Shown here piece by piece: positions 35,401-45,195 of a DNA stretch of 61,843 nucleotides. Every line of letters begins with the position of its first letter. The first letter of the stretch is position 1. The notes under the pieces are model-generated. The model worked only from the letters and a program-made list of their open reading frames with translations, was not told the origin of the DNA and searched no databases. The stretch lies in contig JAABUD010000046.1 of assembly GCA_011389555.1 (NCBI GenBank), positions 1-61,843 of the forward strand, read 5' to 3'. Both the position numbers and the translations under genes were made by a program. The stretch is from Desulfotignum sp. (GTDB lineage Bacteria; Desulfobacterota; Desulfobacteria; Desulfobacterales; Desulfobacteraceae).

Positions 35401-36655
35401 TTTCAAGGTCGAACACCAATGCCCCCAGTGCGGGGCCCCCATTGTCCTGGACGAGGAAACCCGGTTTTTTGCCTGTGAATTCTGCCGGGTGAAATCCTGC
35501 ATCTGTGCGCAGGGATTTCCCCGGTACATGTTTGCCCGGTCTTCGGAAGCCATGTCCCATCCGGATGCCCCGGAGGATGCACACCTGGTGTTTGTGCCGT
35601 ACTGGCGGTTCAAAGGACTTTGCTACACCTGCACCCCGGCAGGGATGTCCCACCGGTTTCTGGACATCTCGGCCCTGGCCCTGGAAAGATCGTTTCCCGG
35701 CCTGCCCGTCTCCCTGGGGGTCCGGGCCCAGGCTTTGCCCCTCAAACAGATCACGCCGAAGACATCCGGCCGGTTTCTGCGGCCGGCAGACATGACCCGG
35801 GTTCTGGATCAGGCACAACAGAGGTCCTTCCGGATGGCCGGACAGACCGATACCGGATTTACCGAACATATCGGGGAGACCCTGAGCCTGATCTACGCCC
35901 CGTTTTATCGCCGGAGCGGCCGGCTGGTGGATGCCATCGTGAATCGGGCCGTGGGACCCTTGGCAGAATCGAATCCCGGGCTGAATCATCTGCCGGACTG
36001 TCGCCCGGAAAAACAGACCCGGTTTGTTCCGGGCATCTGTCCGGCCTGCGGATGGGATCTGGAAGGGGCATCGGATTCACTGATTCTGATGTGCAGAAAC
36101 TGCCGCACCCTGTGGAAACCCGGAAAACAGGAACTGGCCAGAATCGATTTTCGCTGTGCCCGGCCGGGATCAAAAACCGATGTGATGGTGCCGTTCTGGA
36201 GAATCCAGGCCCGGATATCCGGGCTGCCGCTGTCATCCATGGCAGACCTGGCCCGGCTGGCCAACCTCCCCCGTGCCATTTTACCGGAATGGGAGCAGCA
36301 GGACCTGTTCTTCTGGGCACCGGCTTTCAAGGTCCGGCCCCGGATCTTTCTGGGCCTGGCCTCACGTCTGACCCTGAGGCAGCCGGATCCCGACCTGGAC
36401 CGTCAAATCCATGAACTCACCCATGTGCCGGTTACCCTGCCCATCCATGAGGCGGTCCAGAGCATTCGTATCACCCTGGCCGGTCTGGCGAAACCCATCA
36501 CGGAAAGGCTGCCCGGGCTGACAGATCTGAAAATCACCCCGGTCCGGGCCACGCTGGTGTATCTTGCCTTTGAGGACCAGGTCCATGACTATGTCCATAC
36601 CGGCCTCAAAGCCGGCATCAACAAAAACGCCCTGGCCCTGGCATCCAATCTGTAA
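35387..36655 (+). CDS. Zinc-ribbon protein coupled to the SPFH gene
   Basis: The 422-residue protein overlaps the last 14 nt of the SPFH gene in another frame. The start is inferred at one of two successive GTG codons because the first zinc ribbon (CPQCGAPIVLDEETRFFACEFC) begins only nine residues later. A second ribbon (CPACGWDLEGA...MCRNC) lies near 220-245. Between and after them are segments of the type VFVPYWRFKG, FYRR, MVPFWRIQA and FFWAPAFKVRP that look like repeated short modules. No family recognised; it probably works with the SPFH protein. Confidence 0.6.
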   Translation: MNVISFKVEHQCPQCGAPIVLDEETRFFACEFCRVKSCICAQGFPRYMFARSSEAMSHPDAPEDAHLVFVPYWRFKGLCYTCTPAGMSHRFLDISALALERSFPGLPVSLGVRAQALPLKQITPKTSGRFLRPADMTRVLDQAQQRSFRMAGQTDTGFTEHIGETLSLIYAPFYRRSGRLVDAIVNRAVGPLAESNPGLNHLPDCRPEKQTRFVPGICPACGWDLEGASDSLILMCRNCRTLWKPGKQELARIDFRCARPGSKTDVMVPFWRIQARISGLPLSSMADLARLANLPRAILPEWEQQDLFFWAPAFKVRPRIFLGLASRLTLRQPDPDLDRQIHELTHVPVTLPIHEAVQSIRITLAGLAKPITERLPGLTDLKITPVRATLVYLAFEDQVHDYVHTGLKAGINKNALALASNL

Positions 36656-36667
36656 GTCACCCCCTGC

Positions 36668-38278
36668 CTACAGCAGGCCGGCGTAAAAGTCATTGCCCTT
36701 GTCATCCACGATGACAAAGGCGGGAAAATTCTCCACCGTGATCATGTACACCGCTTCCATACCCAGCTCCTCATATTCCACCAGTTCCACTTTTTTGATG
36801 AAATCCTTTCCCAGGCGGGCCGCCGGACCGCCGGGAGATCCCAGGTAAAATCCGCCATATGTTTTGCAGGCATCGGTGACCTGCCGGCTCCGGTTGCCCT
36901 TGGCCAGCATGATCATGGAAGCCCCCTCTTTCTGGAACACGGGCACGTAAGGGTCCATGCGGCCGGCCGTGGTGGGACCAAAGGCGCCCGACGCTTCCCC
37001 TTCCGGGGTTTTGGCCGGACCGGCGTAGTAGATGATATGGTTTTTGATATACTCGGGCAGGCCGTCCCCTTTTTCATACCGTTCCATGAATTTGGCATGG
37101 GCGATGTCTCTGGCCACAACAATCTTTCCGGTCAGAGACAGGCGGGTGGCCACGGGATACTCAGACAGCTGAGACAATATGTCTTTCATGGGGCGATTGA
37201 GATCCACAGCCACGGGCGGGGCCATTTCCGGTTCCGCCGCCGGCAGGTACCGGGCCGGGTTTTCCTCCAGCTGTTCCAGAAAAATGCCGTCTTTGGTGAT
37301 CTTGCCCTTGATCTGGCGGTCTGCCGAGCAGGACACCCCGATGCCGATGGGACACGATGCCCCGTGTCTGGGCATGCGGATCACCCGGACATCCAGGGCA
37401 AAATGTTTGCCGCCGAACTGGGCCCCCAGGCCCAGGTTTTGCGCGCGTGCCAGTACCTTTTTTTCCAGATCCGTGTCCCGGAATGCGTGGCCGGTGTCGC
37501 TGCCGGAAGCGGGCAAAGAATCCAGGTACCGGGCCGAGGCCAGTTTCACGGCTTTCAGATTGGTCTCGGCCGACGTGCCGCCGATCACAAAAGCGATATG
37601 ATAAGGCGGGCAGGCGGCCGTGCCCAGGGCTTTCATCTTGTCGGTCATGAAATCGAGCAGTGTGTCTTCGGAATTGAGCACGGCCTTGGTCATCTGGAAC
37701 AACGCGGTCTTGTTGGCAGATCCCCCGCCCTTGGCCATGAACAGAAACCGGTATTCATCCCCCTGCACAGCCGTGATATCCACCTGGGCCGGCAGATTGG
37801 TTTTCGTGTTGGCCTCCTGGTACATGGTCACCGGCGCATTCTGGGAATACCGCAGGTAATTTCGGGTATAGGCCTCAAACACCCCTTTGGACAATTCTTT
37901 TTCATCATCAGACCAGGTCCACACCTGCTGGCCTTTTTTTGCCATGATAATGGCCGTGCCCGTATCCTGGCACATGGGATATACCTTTTCAGCCGATATC
38001 ACCGCATTTTTCAACAATTCCAGGGCCACGTACCGGTCGTTGTCGGAACTGTCCGGATCCTGCATCACGGCCCGCAACTGTTTCAGATGATCGGCCCGGT
38101 ACAGATGGGCCACATCCTTGAACGCGGTTTCGGCCAGCAGGGTCAGCCCCTTGGGTTCCACCAGAACCACGTCACTGCCCTCAAAGTCCTTTGTCCGGAC
38201 ACCTTCTCTGGTCAACAAGCGATACCCGGTGGTATCCTTCCCGGAAGGAAACAGCGGATCATATTTAAATTCAACCAT
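36668..38278 (-). CDS. fumA: Fumarate hydratase, class I (one-chain, Fe-S)
   Basis: The 536-residue protein joins the alpha and beta parts of class I fumarase in one chain, as in E. coli FumA. The cluster cysteines are seen in [13 protein letters not shown] (near 103), [12 protein letters not shown] and [12 protein letters not shown]. The C-terminal swivel domain has [13 protein letters not shown]. It hydrates fumarate to malate, is oxygen-sensitive, and acts after the fumarate-forming step of the preceding frdCAB genes. Last gene of the nine-gene module (23-bp gap to frdB). GGTGAG precedes the ATG. Confidence 0.94.
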   Translation of the reverse strand: MVEFKYDPLFPSGKDTTGYRLLTREGVRTKDFEGSDVVLVEPKGLTLLAETAFKDVAHLYRADHLKQLRAVMQDPDSSDNDRYVALELLKNAVISAEKVYPMCQDTGTAIIMAKKGQQVWTWSDDEKELSKGVFEAYTRNYLRYSQNAPVTMYQEANTKTNLPAQVDITAVQGDEYRFLFMAKGGGSANKTALFQMTKAVLNSEDTLLDFMTDKMKALGTAACPPYHIAFVIGGTSAETNLKAVKLASARYLDSLPASGSDTGHAFRDTDLEKKVLARAQNLGLGAQFGGKHFALDVRVIRMPRHGASCPIGIGVSCSADRQIKGKITKDGIFLEQLEENPARYLPAAEPEMAPPVAVDLNRPMKDILSQLSEYPVATRLSLTGKIVVARDIAHAKFMERYEKGDGLPEYIKNHIIYYAGPAKTPEGEASGAFGPTTAGRMDPYVPVFQKEGASMIMLAKGNRSRQVTDACKTYGGFYLGSPGGPAARLGKDFIKKVELVEYEELGMEAVYMITVENFPAFVIVDDKGNDFYAGLL

Positions 38279-38301
38279 TTATCTCACCTTGTTCTGATAG
38301 A

Positions 38302-39036
38302 TTACCTGATCATCGCCATTTTACGCCGCAGGTACGCGATCTGGGTCTGGTGGGGCAGATCCTTGGGGCAGTAGTCCTCACATCCCAAAAGTGTCATGCA
38401 ACCGAACACCCCGTCATCACTGCCCATGATTTCGTAAAATTCATCATCCGTTCGTTTGTCCCGGGGATCCAGGGCAAACCGGGCCAGGCGCATGAATCCC
38501 ACGGCGGACAGAAAATCGGGCCGCATCCGCTTGGTGGCGCAGGCGGACACACAGGCCCCGCATTCCACGCACCGCTCCAGTTCATAGATCTGTTCCGCCA
38601 CGTCCGGGTCCATGCGCTCTTCGAGTTCATCATAATTGACAAGATCCGCATCCTTGTCATGAATCCAGGATTCCACCCGCTCGCTCATGGCCCGCATGAA
38701 TTTCCCGGTGTTCACGGACAGGTCTCCGATCAGTTCAAACCCGGGCAGGGGAAGCAGCTTGATCTCCCCGTCGGCAAAATTGGCGGTCAGGGTCCGGCAG
38801 GCCAGGTCCGGCTGCCCGTTGATCACCATGGCACAGGATCCGCAGATGCCGGCCCGGCACACAAAATCGAACTGAAGGGATGGATCCTGGGTTTCACGGA
38901 TCTCGTTCAATGCAATAAAAATGGTCATGCCCGGCGCTTCCGTGACTTCATAGGTCACCATCCGGGGTTTGTCCCCTTTTTTCTGCGGGTTGTAGCGGAA
39001 TATCTGAAATTTCAATACTCTTGCCTGATCGTCCAT
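38302..39036 (-). CDS. frdB: Succinate dehydrogenase/fumarate reductase iron-sulfur subunit
   Basis: The 244-residue protein has the plant-type [2Fe-2S] site (CRAGICGSC, later C in QPDLAC) and a bacterial ferredoxin domain with CVECGACVSAC and GCEDYCPKDLP for the [4Fe-4S] and [3Fe-4S] clusters. It relays electrons between FAD in FrdA and the haems of FrdC. The ATG overlaps the frdA stop by 1 nt (TAATG). Given the flanking methylmalonyl-CoA genes, oxidation of succinate is as likely as fumarate reduction. Confidence 0.94.
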   Translation of the reverse strand: MDDQARVLKFQIFRYNPQKKGDKPRMVTYEVTEAPGMTIFIALNEIRETQDPSLQFDFVCRAGICGSCAMVINGQPDLACRTLTANFADGEIKLLPLPGFELIGDLSVNTGKFMRAMSERVESWIHDKDADLVNYDELEERMDPDVAEQIYELERCVECGACVSACATKRMRPDFLSAVGFMRLARFALDPRDKRTDDEFYEIMGSDDGVFGCMTLLGCEDYCPKDLPHQTQIAYLRRKMAMIR

Positions 39037-41006
39037 TATTTATACCCCCTGCCGATACGCTCGTTTTTGCCTTTAAATTTTTCCGGAATAGGTGTGGGAT
39101 TCAGCAGCTGATGAAGCTCGAACCGATCCGCCTTGGGATGGGCTTTTTTGATCTCCTCGATTTCAGCGATTCGTTTTTCCGTGTCCGGATGAAGAACGGT
39201 GTTGTCCACGCCATATCCCCGGGAACCCGGCGGCATTTCCATTTTCATGACATCCAGATCCTCATAGGACACATCGGGCAGATCGGCACTGTCATCCGGC
39301 CAGGTGGTCAGGGTGCGCTTGAGCCAGTCTCTGTCGTTTCTTTCCGGGAAATCTTCCCTGGCATGGGCACCGCGGCTTTCGGTTCGAAGCATGGCGCCAT
39401 AGGCCACGCACAGGGCCAGCTTGATCATCTTGGGCACCCGGATCGCTTCCACCAGTTCGGGATTAGACGATGAAATCCGGTTGCGAAGCGCAATGCTTCG
39501 AGCCCGCTGGTTGAGCACCTGCAATTCTTCCACGGCCTGTTCCAGGTGCGGCCCGTTGCGGAAAATACCCACCTTGTCCATCATGATCTGCTGCATCTCC
39601 GCTTTGAGTTCATAGGGATTTTCCCCATACTCTCTGACCAGCAGGTCCGCAATTTTCTTTTCCTCTCTTTTTACAAAATGCTCGATGGTGGATGTGGACA
39701 CATTCAGGGAACTGGTTTCACAATAGTCGGCCACAAATTCGCCCACGATCATGCCGGCCACCACGGTTTCGGCCACGGAATTGCCCCCTAGCCGGTTGAA
39801 CCCGTGCATGTCCCAGCACGCGGCTTCCCCGGCGGAAAACAATCCCTTGAGGGTGGGGCTTTCCCCCGTGGCTTTGGTTCTCACCCCGCCCATGGAATAA
39901 TGCTGGGTGGGACGTACCGGAATATATTCTTTGACCGGGTCGATGCCCAGGAAATACTCGCAGATCTCCTTGACTTCCCGCAGGTTTTTCTCGATATGCT
40001 TGCGGCCCAGCAAGGTGATGTCCAGCCACAGGTGATCCCCGTAGGGAGACGGCACGCCCTTGCCTTTTCGCATGTGCTCGGTCATGCGCCGGGACACCAC
40101 ATCCCGGGAAGCCAGCTCTTTTTTGTCGGGCTCGTAATCGGGCATGAACCGGTATCCATCTTTGTCCAGCAGCAGCCCGCCATCGCCTCTGCACCCTTCC
40201 GTGGTGAGAATGCCCACCGGCACAATGGCCGTGGGGTGAAACTGCACCGCTTCCATATTTCCCAGGGTGGCCACCCCGGTTTCCAGGGCGATGGCCGTGC
40301 CGATGCCTTCTGAAATCACGGCATTGGTGGTCACGGAATACAGCCGGCCATACCCGCCCGTGGCAATGGTGGTGGCCTTGGCCACATACGCGACAAGCTC
40401 CCCCGTGATCAGGTCCCGGACAATGGCCCCATGGCAGACCCCGTTTTCATGGATCAATGCCACGGCCTCTTTTCGTTCATGCACCGGGATCCCCAGCTGG
40501 ATCGCTTTGTTGTCCATGGCATAGAGCATGGTATGGCCCGTGCCGTCCGAGGTGAAACAGGTGCGCCATTTCTTGGTACCCCCGAAATCCCGGGCCGTGA
40601 TCAGGCCCTGGGCTTCATGTTTTTCCGTGATGGTGACCTTTTCTCCGTTGATGATCACCTCCCGGTCCCCGCCCCTGACCCGGGACCAGGGGACCCCCCA
40701 GGCCGCCAGCTGGCGGATCGCCTTGGGGGCCGTGTTGACAAACATTCTGGCCACATCCTGGTCGCATCCCCAGTCGCTGCCTTTGACGGTATCTCCAAAA
40801 TGCACATCTTCATCATCCCCATCGCCCTTGACACAGGCGCCCAGACTGGCCTGCATGCCGCCCTGGGCTGCTGCGGAATGGGATCGTTTGGCAGGGATCA
40901 GCGAGAGGACAATGGTGTCAAACCCCCGCTGCATGGCGGCAATGGCAACCCTGAGCCCTGCCAGGCCGCCGCCGATGACAAGTGAATCCGTATATATAAC
41001 TTTCAT
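39036..41006 (-). CDS. frdA: Succinate dehydrogenase/fumarate reductase flavoprotein subunit
   Basis: The 656-residue FAD subunit has the N-terminal dinucleotide fold [14 protein letters not shown], the covalent-FAD His in [13 protein letters not shown], active-site region [22 protein letters not shown], and the C-terminal [13 protein letters not shown]. Complete and of normal length. It catalyses succinate/fumarate interconversion. An AAGGA Shine-Dalgarno sequence stands before the ATG, 17 bp after frdC. Confidence 0.95.
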   Translation of the reverse strand: MKVIYTDSLVIGGGLAGLRVAIAAMQRGFDTIVLSLIPAKRSHSAAAQGGMQASLGACVKGDGDDEDVHFGDTVKGSDWGCDQDVARMFVNTAPKAIRQLAAWGVPWSRVRGGDREVIINGEKVTITEKHEAQGLITARDFGGTKKWRTCFTSDGTGHTMLYAMDNKAIQLGIPVHERKEAVALIHENGVCHGAIVRDLITGELVAYVAKATTIATGGYGRLYSVTTNAVISEGIGTAIALETGVATLGNMEAVQFHPTAIVPVGILTTEGCRGDGGLLLDKDGYRFMPDYEPDKKELASRDVVSRRMTEHMRKGKGVPSPYGDHLWLDITLLGRKHIEKNLREVKEICEYFLGIDPVKEYIPVRPTQHYSMGGVRTKATGESPTLKGLFSAGEAACWDMHGFNRLGGNSVAETVVAGMIVGEFVADYCETSSLNVSTSTIEHFVKREEKKIADLLVREYGENPYELKAEMQQIMMDKVGIFRNGPHLEQAVEELQVLNQRARSIALRNRISSSNPELVEAIRVPKMIKLALCVAYGAMLRTESRGAHAREDFPERNDRDWLKRTLTTWPDDSADLPDVSYEDLDVMKMEMPPGSRGYGVDNTVLHPDTEKRIAEIEEIKKAHPKADRFELHQLLNPTPIPEKFKGKNERIGRGYK

Positions 41007-41023
41007 TGAGAAATCCTTATGTT

Positions 41024-42031
41024 TTAGTGAGTTTCTGTGGCAGCCGGGGTGACATCATGGGCACCTGAATCCGTTTCGGTCTCCGGCAAAAGCCCCGTGT
41101 CATGATCGGTTGTGTCTTCCGCCGGTGCCGTTTCCACGGGCCCATCCGCCGGCATTGCCTCGTGACGGGTATTTTCCGGTTCCACGGCCGTTCCCGCCTC
41201 ATGGCCGGCGCTTTCCGGTTCTGCCACGCTTTCCGGTTCTGCCACGCTTTCCGGTTCTGTCATGTCAGCCGGCAGGGCATGGGATTTCTGATAGGCGGTG
41301 CCTGGATAGGGTTCGCCGGCATTGCTTTTGTGCTGAATACCGATGACAATGAACATGGCAAGGGCCAGAAACCCGATGGCCAGAAAGAAAATGGTCAGGC
41401 GGTTTTTCGCCTTTTTAAGTTTTTTGCGGGAGGCGCCGGCATCTTTGCCCGTGAACCATCCCCATTTCATGCACAGCCGGTACAGACCGATGCTGGCATG
41501 CAGTTCCACACAGATGAGCAGAACCAGGTACAGAAACCAGTAATTGCCGGACACCACCCGGTGGGCGGACAGGAACGGATCGATGCTGCCCGGGTTCACC
41601 AGCATGGTATACAGATGCACGGACCCGGCAAAGAACATGATAAATCCGGTCACGGCCTGGATATACCACAGGTTGGTGTCGGTATGTTTCATCATCTGCA
41701 TCTGGTCTCGCATGATCCGGTGCTGGCGCCAGGAAATGGGAAACTTGCGCATTCCCAGCAGCGCATGAACGATAAACAGGGTGAACACCCCGGATACCGC
41801 GAAAAACACGGCAATGGGATACCCGTGCCCCGTGTCGGACAGAAACGCCAGTTCCATGGTTTTGGCCACGAAATCGAACGCATCCTTGCCCAGGATAATG
41901 CTGCCCACCAGAAGCATGTGCACCCACATGAACAGCCCCAGGATCAGGCCTGTGCCGCTCTGGGCCAGATCCAGCCGGGCCGGGAGCCGGCTGCTTCTTG
42001 GTTTGTTTTCCTCAATAATATAACTTTCCAA
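41024..42031 (-). CDS. frdC: Di-haem cytochrome b subunit of fumarate reductase/SDH with long acidic tail
   Basis: The first 235 residues are a Wolinella-type five-helix di-haem cytochrome b, with likely haem ligands H38, H89, H139 and H178 in the expected spacing. Residues about 236-335 form an extra hydrophilic tail rich in Glu, Pro, Ala and Thr, including three EPESVA-like repeats; usual family members end near 220-260 residues. The start is TTG, supported by a strong AAGGAGG. It anchors FrdAB to the inner membrane and exchanges electrons with menaquinone. Confidence 0.9.
   Translation of the reverse strand: MESYIIEENKPRSSRLPARLDLAQSGTGLILGLFMWVHMLLVGSIILGKDAFDFVAKTMELAFLSDTGHGYPIAVFFAVSGVFTLFIVHALLGMRKFPISWRQHRIMRDQMQMMKHTDTNLWYIQAVTGFIMFFAGSVHLYTMLVNPGSIDPFLSAHRVVSGNYWFLYLVLLICVELHASIGLYRLCMKWGWFTGKDAGASRKKLKKAKNRLTIFFLAIGFLALAMFIVIGIQHKSNAGEPYPGTAYQKSHALPADMTEPESVAEPESVAEPESAGHEAGTAVEPENTRHEAMPADGPVETAPAEDTTDHDTGLLPETETDSGAHDVTPAATETH
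41210..41263 (-). repeat. 18-bp x 3 in-frame minisatellite in the frdC tail
   Basis: Three tandem 18-bp units (41210-41227, 41228-41245, 41246-41263); the first two are identical, the third differs at two bases. On the coding strand they encode a hexapeptide of the type EPESVA. The repeat lies in the disordered tail and may vary in number between strains. Confidence 0.85.
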
Positions 42032-42072
42032 TGGTAACCTCCTTTTATGATCCAGGCCGACCCCAGGGTCAG

Positions 42073-42939
42073 CTAAAATATCTCTTTACAGATCTGTCCG
42101 ATACGCCCCAGATTTTCACACACGTGAATGCCGTTTTCTTTGAACGCCTGGATTTTGGCTTCTCCCGTGCCGCTGGACCCGGAAATGATGGCACCGGCAT
42201 GCCCCATGCGCCGGCCCGGCGGGGCCGTGAGCCCGGCGATAAATCCCACCACCGGCTTGGTGACATGGGCCTTGATATAAGCGGCCGCCTCTTCCTCCGC
42301 ACTGCCTCCGATCTCCCCCACCATCACCATGCCATGGGTCCTGGGGTCTGCCTCGAATGCCGACAGCACATCGATGAAGTTGGTGCCGTTCACCGGGTCT
42401 CCGCCAATGCCGATGCAGGTGGACTGGCCCAGCCCCTCTTTGGTCAGCTGGTCCACCACCTCATAGGTCAGGGTCCCGGACCGGGACACCACCCCGACAT
42501 GGCCTTTTTTGTGGATCATTCCGGGCATGATCCCGATCTTGCACTCTTCCGGGGTGATGATGCCCGGACAGTTGGGACCGATGAGCCGGCACTTTTTGGT
42601 GCTCAAGAATTTTTTCACCTTTACCATATCCAGGATGGGAATGCCTTCCGTGATGGTTACGATGAGCGATACCCCGGCATCGGCCGCCTCCATGATGGCA
42701 TCGGCCCCGAACGGCGGGGGCACGAAAATCAATGATGCATCCGCCCCGGTCTCCTGAACGGCGCCGGCCACCGTGTTGAACACCGGCACCTCATCCATTT
42801 TCTGCCCGCCCTTGCCCGGGGTGACCCCGGCCACGATCCGGGTGCCGTATGCCATGCACTGCCGGGTATGAAAACTGCCTTCGTTGCCGGTAATTCCCTG
42901 AACCAGCACTTTTGTATCCTTGTCTACAAATATACTCAC
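42073..42939 (-). CDS. sucD: Succinyl-CoA synthetase alpha subunit
   Basis: The 288-residue protein has the CoA-binding N-terminus ([20 protein letters not shown]) and the phospho-His region [18 protein letters not shown]. It forms the enzyme with SucC, 15 bp upstream, interconverting succinyl-CoA and succinate with ATP or GTP formation. The start codon is GTG, preceded by AAAGGAG. Length and motifs are normal. Confidence 0.94.
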   Translation of the reverse strand: MSIFVDKDTKVLVQGITGNEGSFHTRQCMAYGTRIVAGVTPGKGGQKMDEVPVFNTVAGAVQETGADASLIFVPPPFGADAIMEAADAGVSLIVTITEGIPILDMVKVKKFLSTKKCRLIGPNCPGIITPEECKIGIMPGMIHKKGHVGVVSRSGTLTYEVVDQLTKEGLGQSTCIGIGGDPVNGTNFIDVLSAFEADPRTHGMVMVGEIGGSAEEEAAAYIKAHVTKPVVGFIAGLTAPPGRRMGHAGAIISGSSGTGEAKIQAFKENGIHVCENLGRIGQICKEIF

Positions 42940-42954
42940 AACCTTCGTTCTCCT

Positions 42955-44115
42955 TTAGTTCACCGCTGCTGCGATTTTTTTGGCGGCATCGGACAGATCC
43001 GATGCACTGGTCAGGTTCAGCCCGCTGTCCGACAGGATCCGCCGGCCTTCTTCCACGTTGGTGCCTTCCATGCGCACCACCACCGGCACGGTGACGCCGG
43101 TTTTCCTGGCCGCATCCACCACCCCTTTGGCAAACACGTCACACCTCAAAATCCCGCCGAAAATATTGATCAGCACGGCCTTGACCTTCGGGTCCGCCAG
43201 AATGATGCGGAACGCATTTTCCACCTGCTCGGCCGATGCCCCGCCCCCCACATCCATGAAATTGGCCGGAGAGGCACCGGCGTTCTTGATGATATCCATG
43301 GTGGCCATGGCCAGGCCGGCACCGTTGACGATGTTGCCCACATTGCCGTCCAGGTTGATGTAATTGAGATTGTATGTCGAGGCCTCCACCTCCATGGGGT
43401 CTTCCTCATCCAGATCCCGCAGTTTCAGCAGATCTTTATGCCGGAACAGGGCGTTGGAATCAAAATCCACCTTGGCATCCAGGGCCATGACCTGGTCGTC
43501 GGATGTCAGAATCAACGGGTTGATCTCCACCAGGGAACAGTCATTGCCCACAAAAAATTTGTACAGGTTGGCCACAAGGGAGGAAAATCCTTTCATGGCT
43601 GCAGGCGGCAGTTCCAGGCCGAACCCGACCTCCCGCAGCTGATATCCCTGGATCCCCATGAGCGGATCCACATGAACCTTGATGATCCGTTCCGGGGTTG
43701 TGGCCGCCACTTCCTCGATATCCATACCCCCGTCCCGGCTGGCCATGATCACCACGGTTGCCGTGGCCCGGTCCATGAGCAGGCTCAAGTACAATTCCTT
43801 TTCGATCTGCTGGCCGGCTTCGATGAACAGTTTTTTCACGGTCCGGCCTTCCGGTCCGGTCTGGTGGGTCTTCAGGGTCATGCCCAGCATCTGTGCAGCC
43901 AGTTTTTCCACATCTTCTTCTGAATCGGCCAGTTTGACGCCCCCGCCTTTTCCCCGGCCCCCGGCATGGATCTGGGCCTTGACCACCACGGGAAATTTCC
44001 CCAGGTCTTTTGCCGCGGTCACGGCTTCCGCCACGGAAAAGGCCGGGTGCCCGTCTGGAACCGGCACCCGGTATTGCGCAAACAATTGTTTTGCCTGATA
44101 TTCATGTATCTTCAT
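42955..44115 (-). CDS. sucC: Succinyl-CoA synthetase beta subunit
   Basis: The 386-residue ATP-grasp protein starts MKIHEYQAKQLFAQYRVPVP and has KAQIHAGGRGKGGGVK for nucleotide binding, LVEINPLIL and INIFGGILRCD in the C-terminal ligase domain. The start at 44115 was chosen over 44160 because the longer frame would begin inside a palindrome. A perfect 30-bp inverted repeat lies 27 bp upstream, between meaB and this gene. Confidence 0.94.
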   Translation of the reverse strand: MKIHEYQAKQLFAQYRVPVPDGHPAFSVAEAVTAAKDLGKFPVVVKAQIHAGGRGKGGGVKLADSEEDVEKLAAQMLGMTLKTHQTGPEGRTVKKLFIEAGQQIEKELYLSLLMDRATATVVIMASRDGGMDIEEVAATTPERIIKVHVDPLMGIQGYQLREVGFGLELPPAAMKGFSSLVANLYKFFVGNDCSLVEINPLILTSDDQVMALDAKVDFDSNALFRHKDLLKLRDLDEEDPMEVEASTYNLNYINLDGNVGNIVNGAGLAMATMDIIKNAGASPANFMDVGGGASAEQVENAFRIILADPKVKAVLINIFGGILRCDVFAKGVVDAARKTGVTVPVVVRMEGTNVEEGRRILSDSGLNLTSASDLSDAAKKIAAAVN

Positions 44116-44141
44116 CTGCTTCTTTCCTTTTTTGTGGAAAA

Positions 44142-44207
44142 CTGGGGTCAGGCCTTGCATTATTGACTTTTGGAGATAAAAGTCAATAATGCAAGGCCTG
44201 ACCCCAG
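44142..44207. repeat. Perfect 30-bp palindrome (hairpin element)
   Basis: Arm 44142-44171 (starting CTGGGGTCAGGCCTTGC) and arm 44178-44207 are exact reverse complements around the 6-nt loop GGAGAT. It fills most of the space between meaB and sucC. No T-run follows the arms, so it is not a classical terminator. The GGGGTCAGGCCTTGC end resembles short dispersed palindromes linked to REP/IS200-like Y1 transposases in many proteobacteria (recollection, to be verified). Only one copy is in this window. Confidence 0.85.
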
Positions 44208-44217
44208 CCTCCCCCCA

Positions 44218-45192
44218 TTATAAATACGACAGCAGCATCCGGGCCGCGGCCGACGGAGAGATCTCTCCTCTGGCCACCTGGCCGGACACCACTGGAATCT
44301 GTGCATCGATCTGCTGGTTGTCTTTGAACATCTGTTTCAATCCGTCTTGCACCAGGGTCCACATCCACTCCAGGGCCTGGTTTTTGCGGCGCTGTTCAAA
44401 CTCACCCGAGGACGTGAACACGTTCCGGTGTGCCAGCACCTGTTCCCATACGGGCACGGTGCCGTTTTCCTCCACGGACGAGCAGGTCATCACCGGCGTA
44501 TGCCAGGAGGCGGAAGCCGGCAGAATCAGGTGCATGGCGTTTTCCAGGTCTTTTTTGGCCCGGGCCACCCGGTCCTGGTTGTCCCCGTCCGCCTTGTTGA
44601 TGGCAATGCCGTCCGCCAGCTCCAGGACCCCTTTTTTGATGCCCTGCAACTCGTCCCCGGCCCCGGCGATCATGAGCACCAGGAAAAAGTCCACCATGGC
44701 GGCCACGGCCGTCTCGGACTGACCCACGCCCACGGTTTCCACCAGAATGACATCAAACCCGGCGGCCTCGCACACCAGCATGATCTCCCGGGTTTTGGCC
44801 GCCACCCCGCCCAGCGTTTCTCCGGCCGGTGACGGCCGGATAAATGCGTTGGCATGGGAGGCCAGTTTTTCCATCCGGGTCTTGTCCCCCAGGATGGACC
44901 CGCCGCTGCGTTTGCTGGAAGGGTCCACGGCCAGCACGGCCACCTGGTGGCCGGCATCCGCCAGATAGACCCCCAGGTTCTCGATAAATGTGCTTTTGCC
45001 CACACCGGGGACACCCGTGACCCCCAGCCGGATACTGTTGCCGGCCATTGGCAGGATCTGCTCCATGATCTTTGCCGCCATCTCCTGGTGGGCCGGCACC
45101 CGGCTTTCGATCAGGGTCATGGTCTTGGCGATCCTGCGCCGGTTCCTGTCTTTGATTCCCTGGATCAGTGCTTCCAGATCCGTTTCCGACAT
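44218..45192 (-). CDS. meaB: Methylmalonyl-CoA mutase-associated GTPase MeaB
   Basis: The 324-residue G3E-like GTPase has Walker A GVPGVGKS (60-67), AVDPSSKRSGGSILGDKTRM (switch), ETVGVGQSE and the base-specificity motif NKAD. MeaB protects methylmalonyl-CoA mutase and gates delivery of adenosylcobalamin. It starts 3 nt after the mutase stop, confirming the functional pair. Formerly annotated ArgK/LAO transport kinase. Confidence 0.93.
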   Translation of the reverse strand: MSETDLEALIQGIKDRNRRRIAKTMTLIESRVPAHQEMAAKIMEQILPMAGNSIRLGVTGVPGVGKSTFIENLGVYLADAGHQVAVLAVDPSSKRSGGSILGDKTRMEKLASHANAFIRPSPAGETLGGVAAKTREIMLVCEAAGFDVILVETVGVGQSETAVAAMVDFFLVLMIAGAGDELQGIKKGVLELADGIAINKADGDNQDRVARAKKDLENAMHLILPASASWHTPVMTCSSVEENGTVPVWEQVLAHRNVFTSSGEFEQRRKNQALEWMWTLVQDGLKQMFKDNQQIDAQIPVVSGQVARGEISPSAAARMLLSYL

Positions 45193-45195
45193 GGG

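Noticed and set aside
37037-38374. 445-residue open frame antisense to fumarase
   Set aside because: Shadow of a well-supported enzyme gene; no motif.
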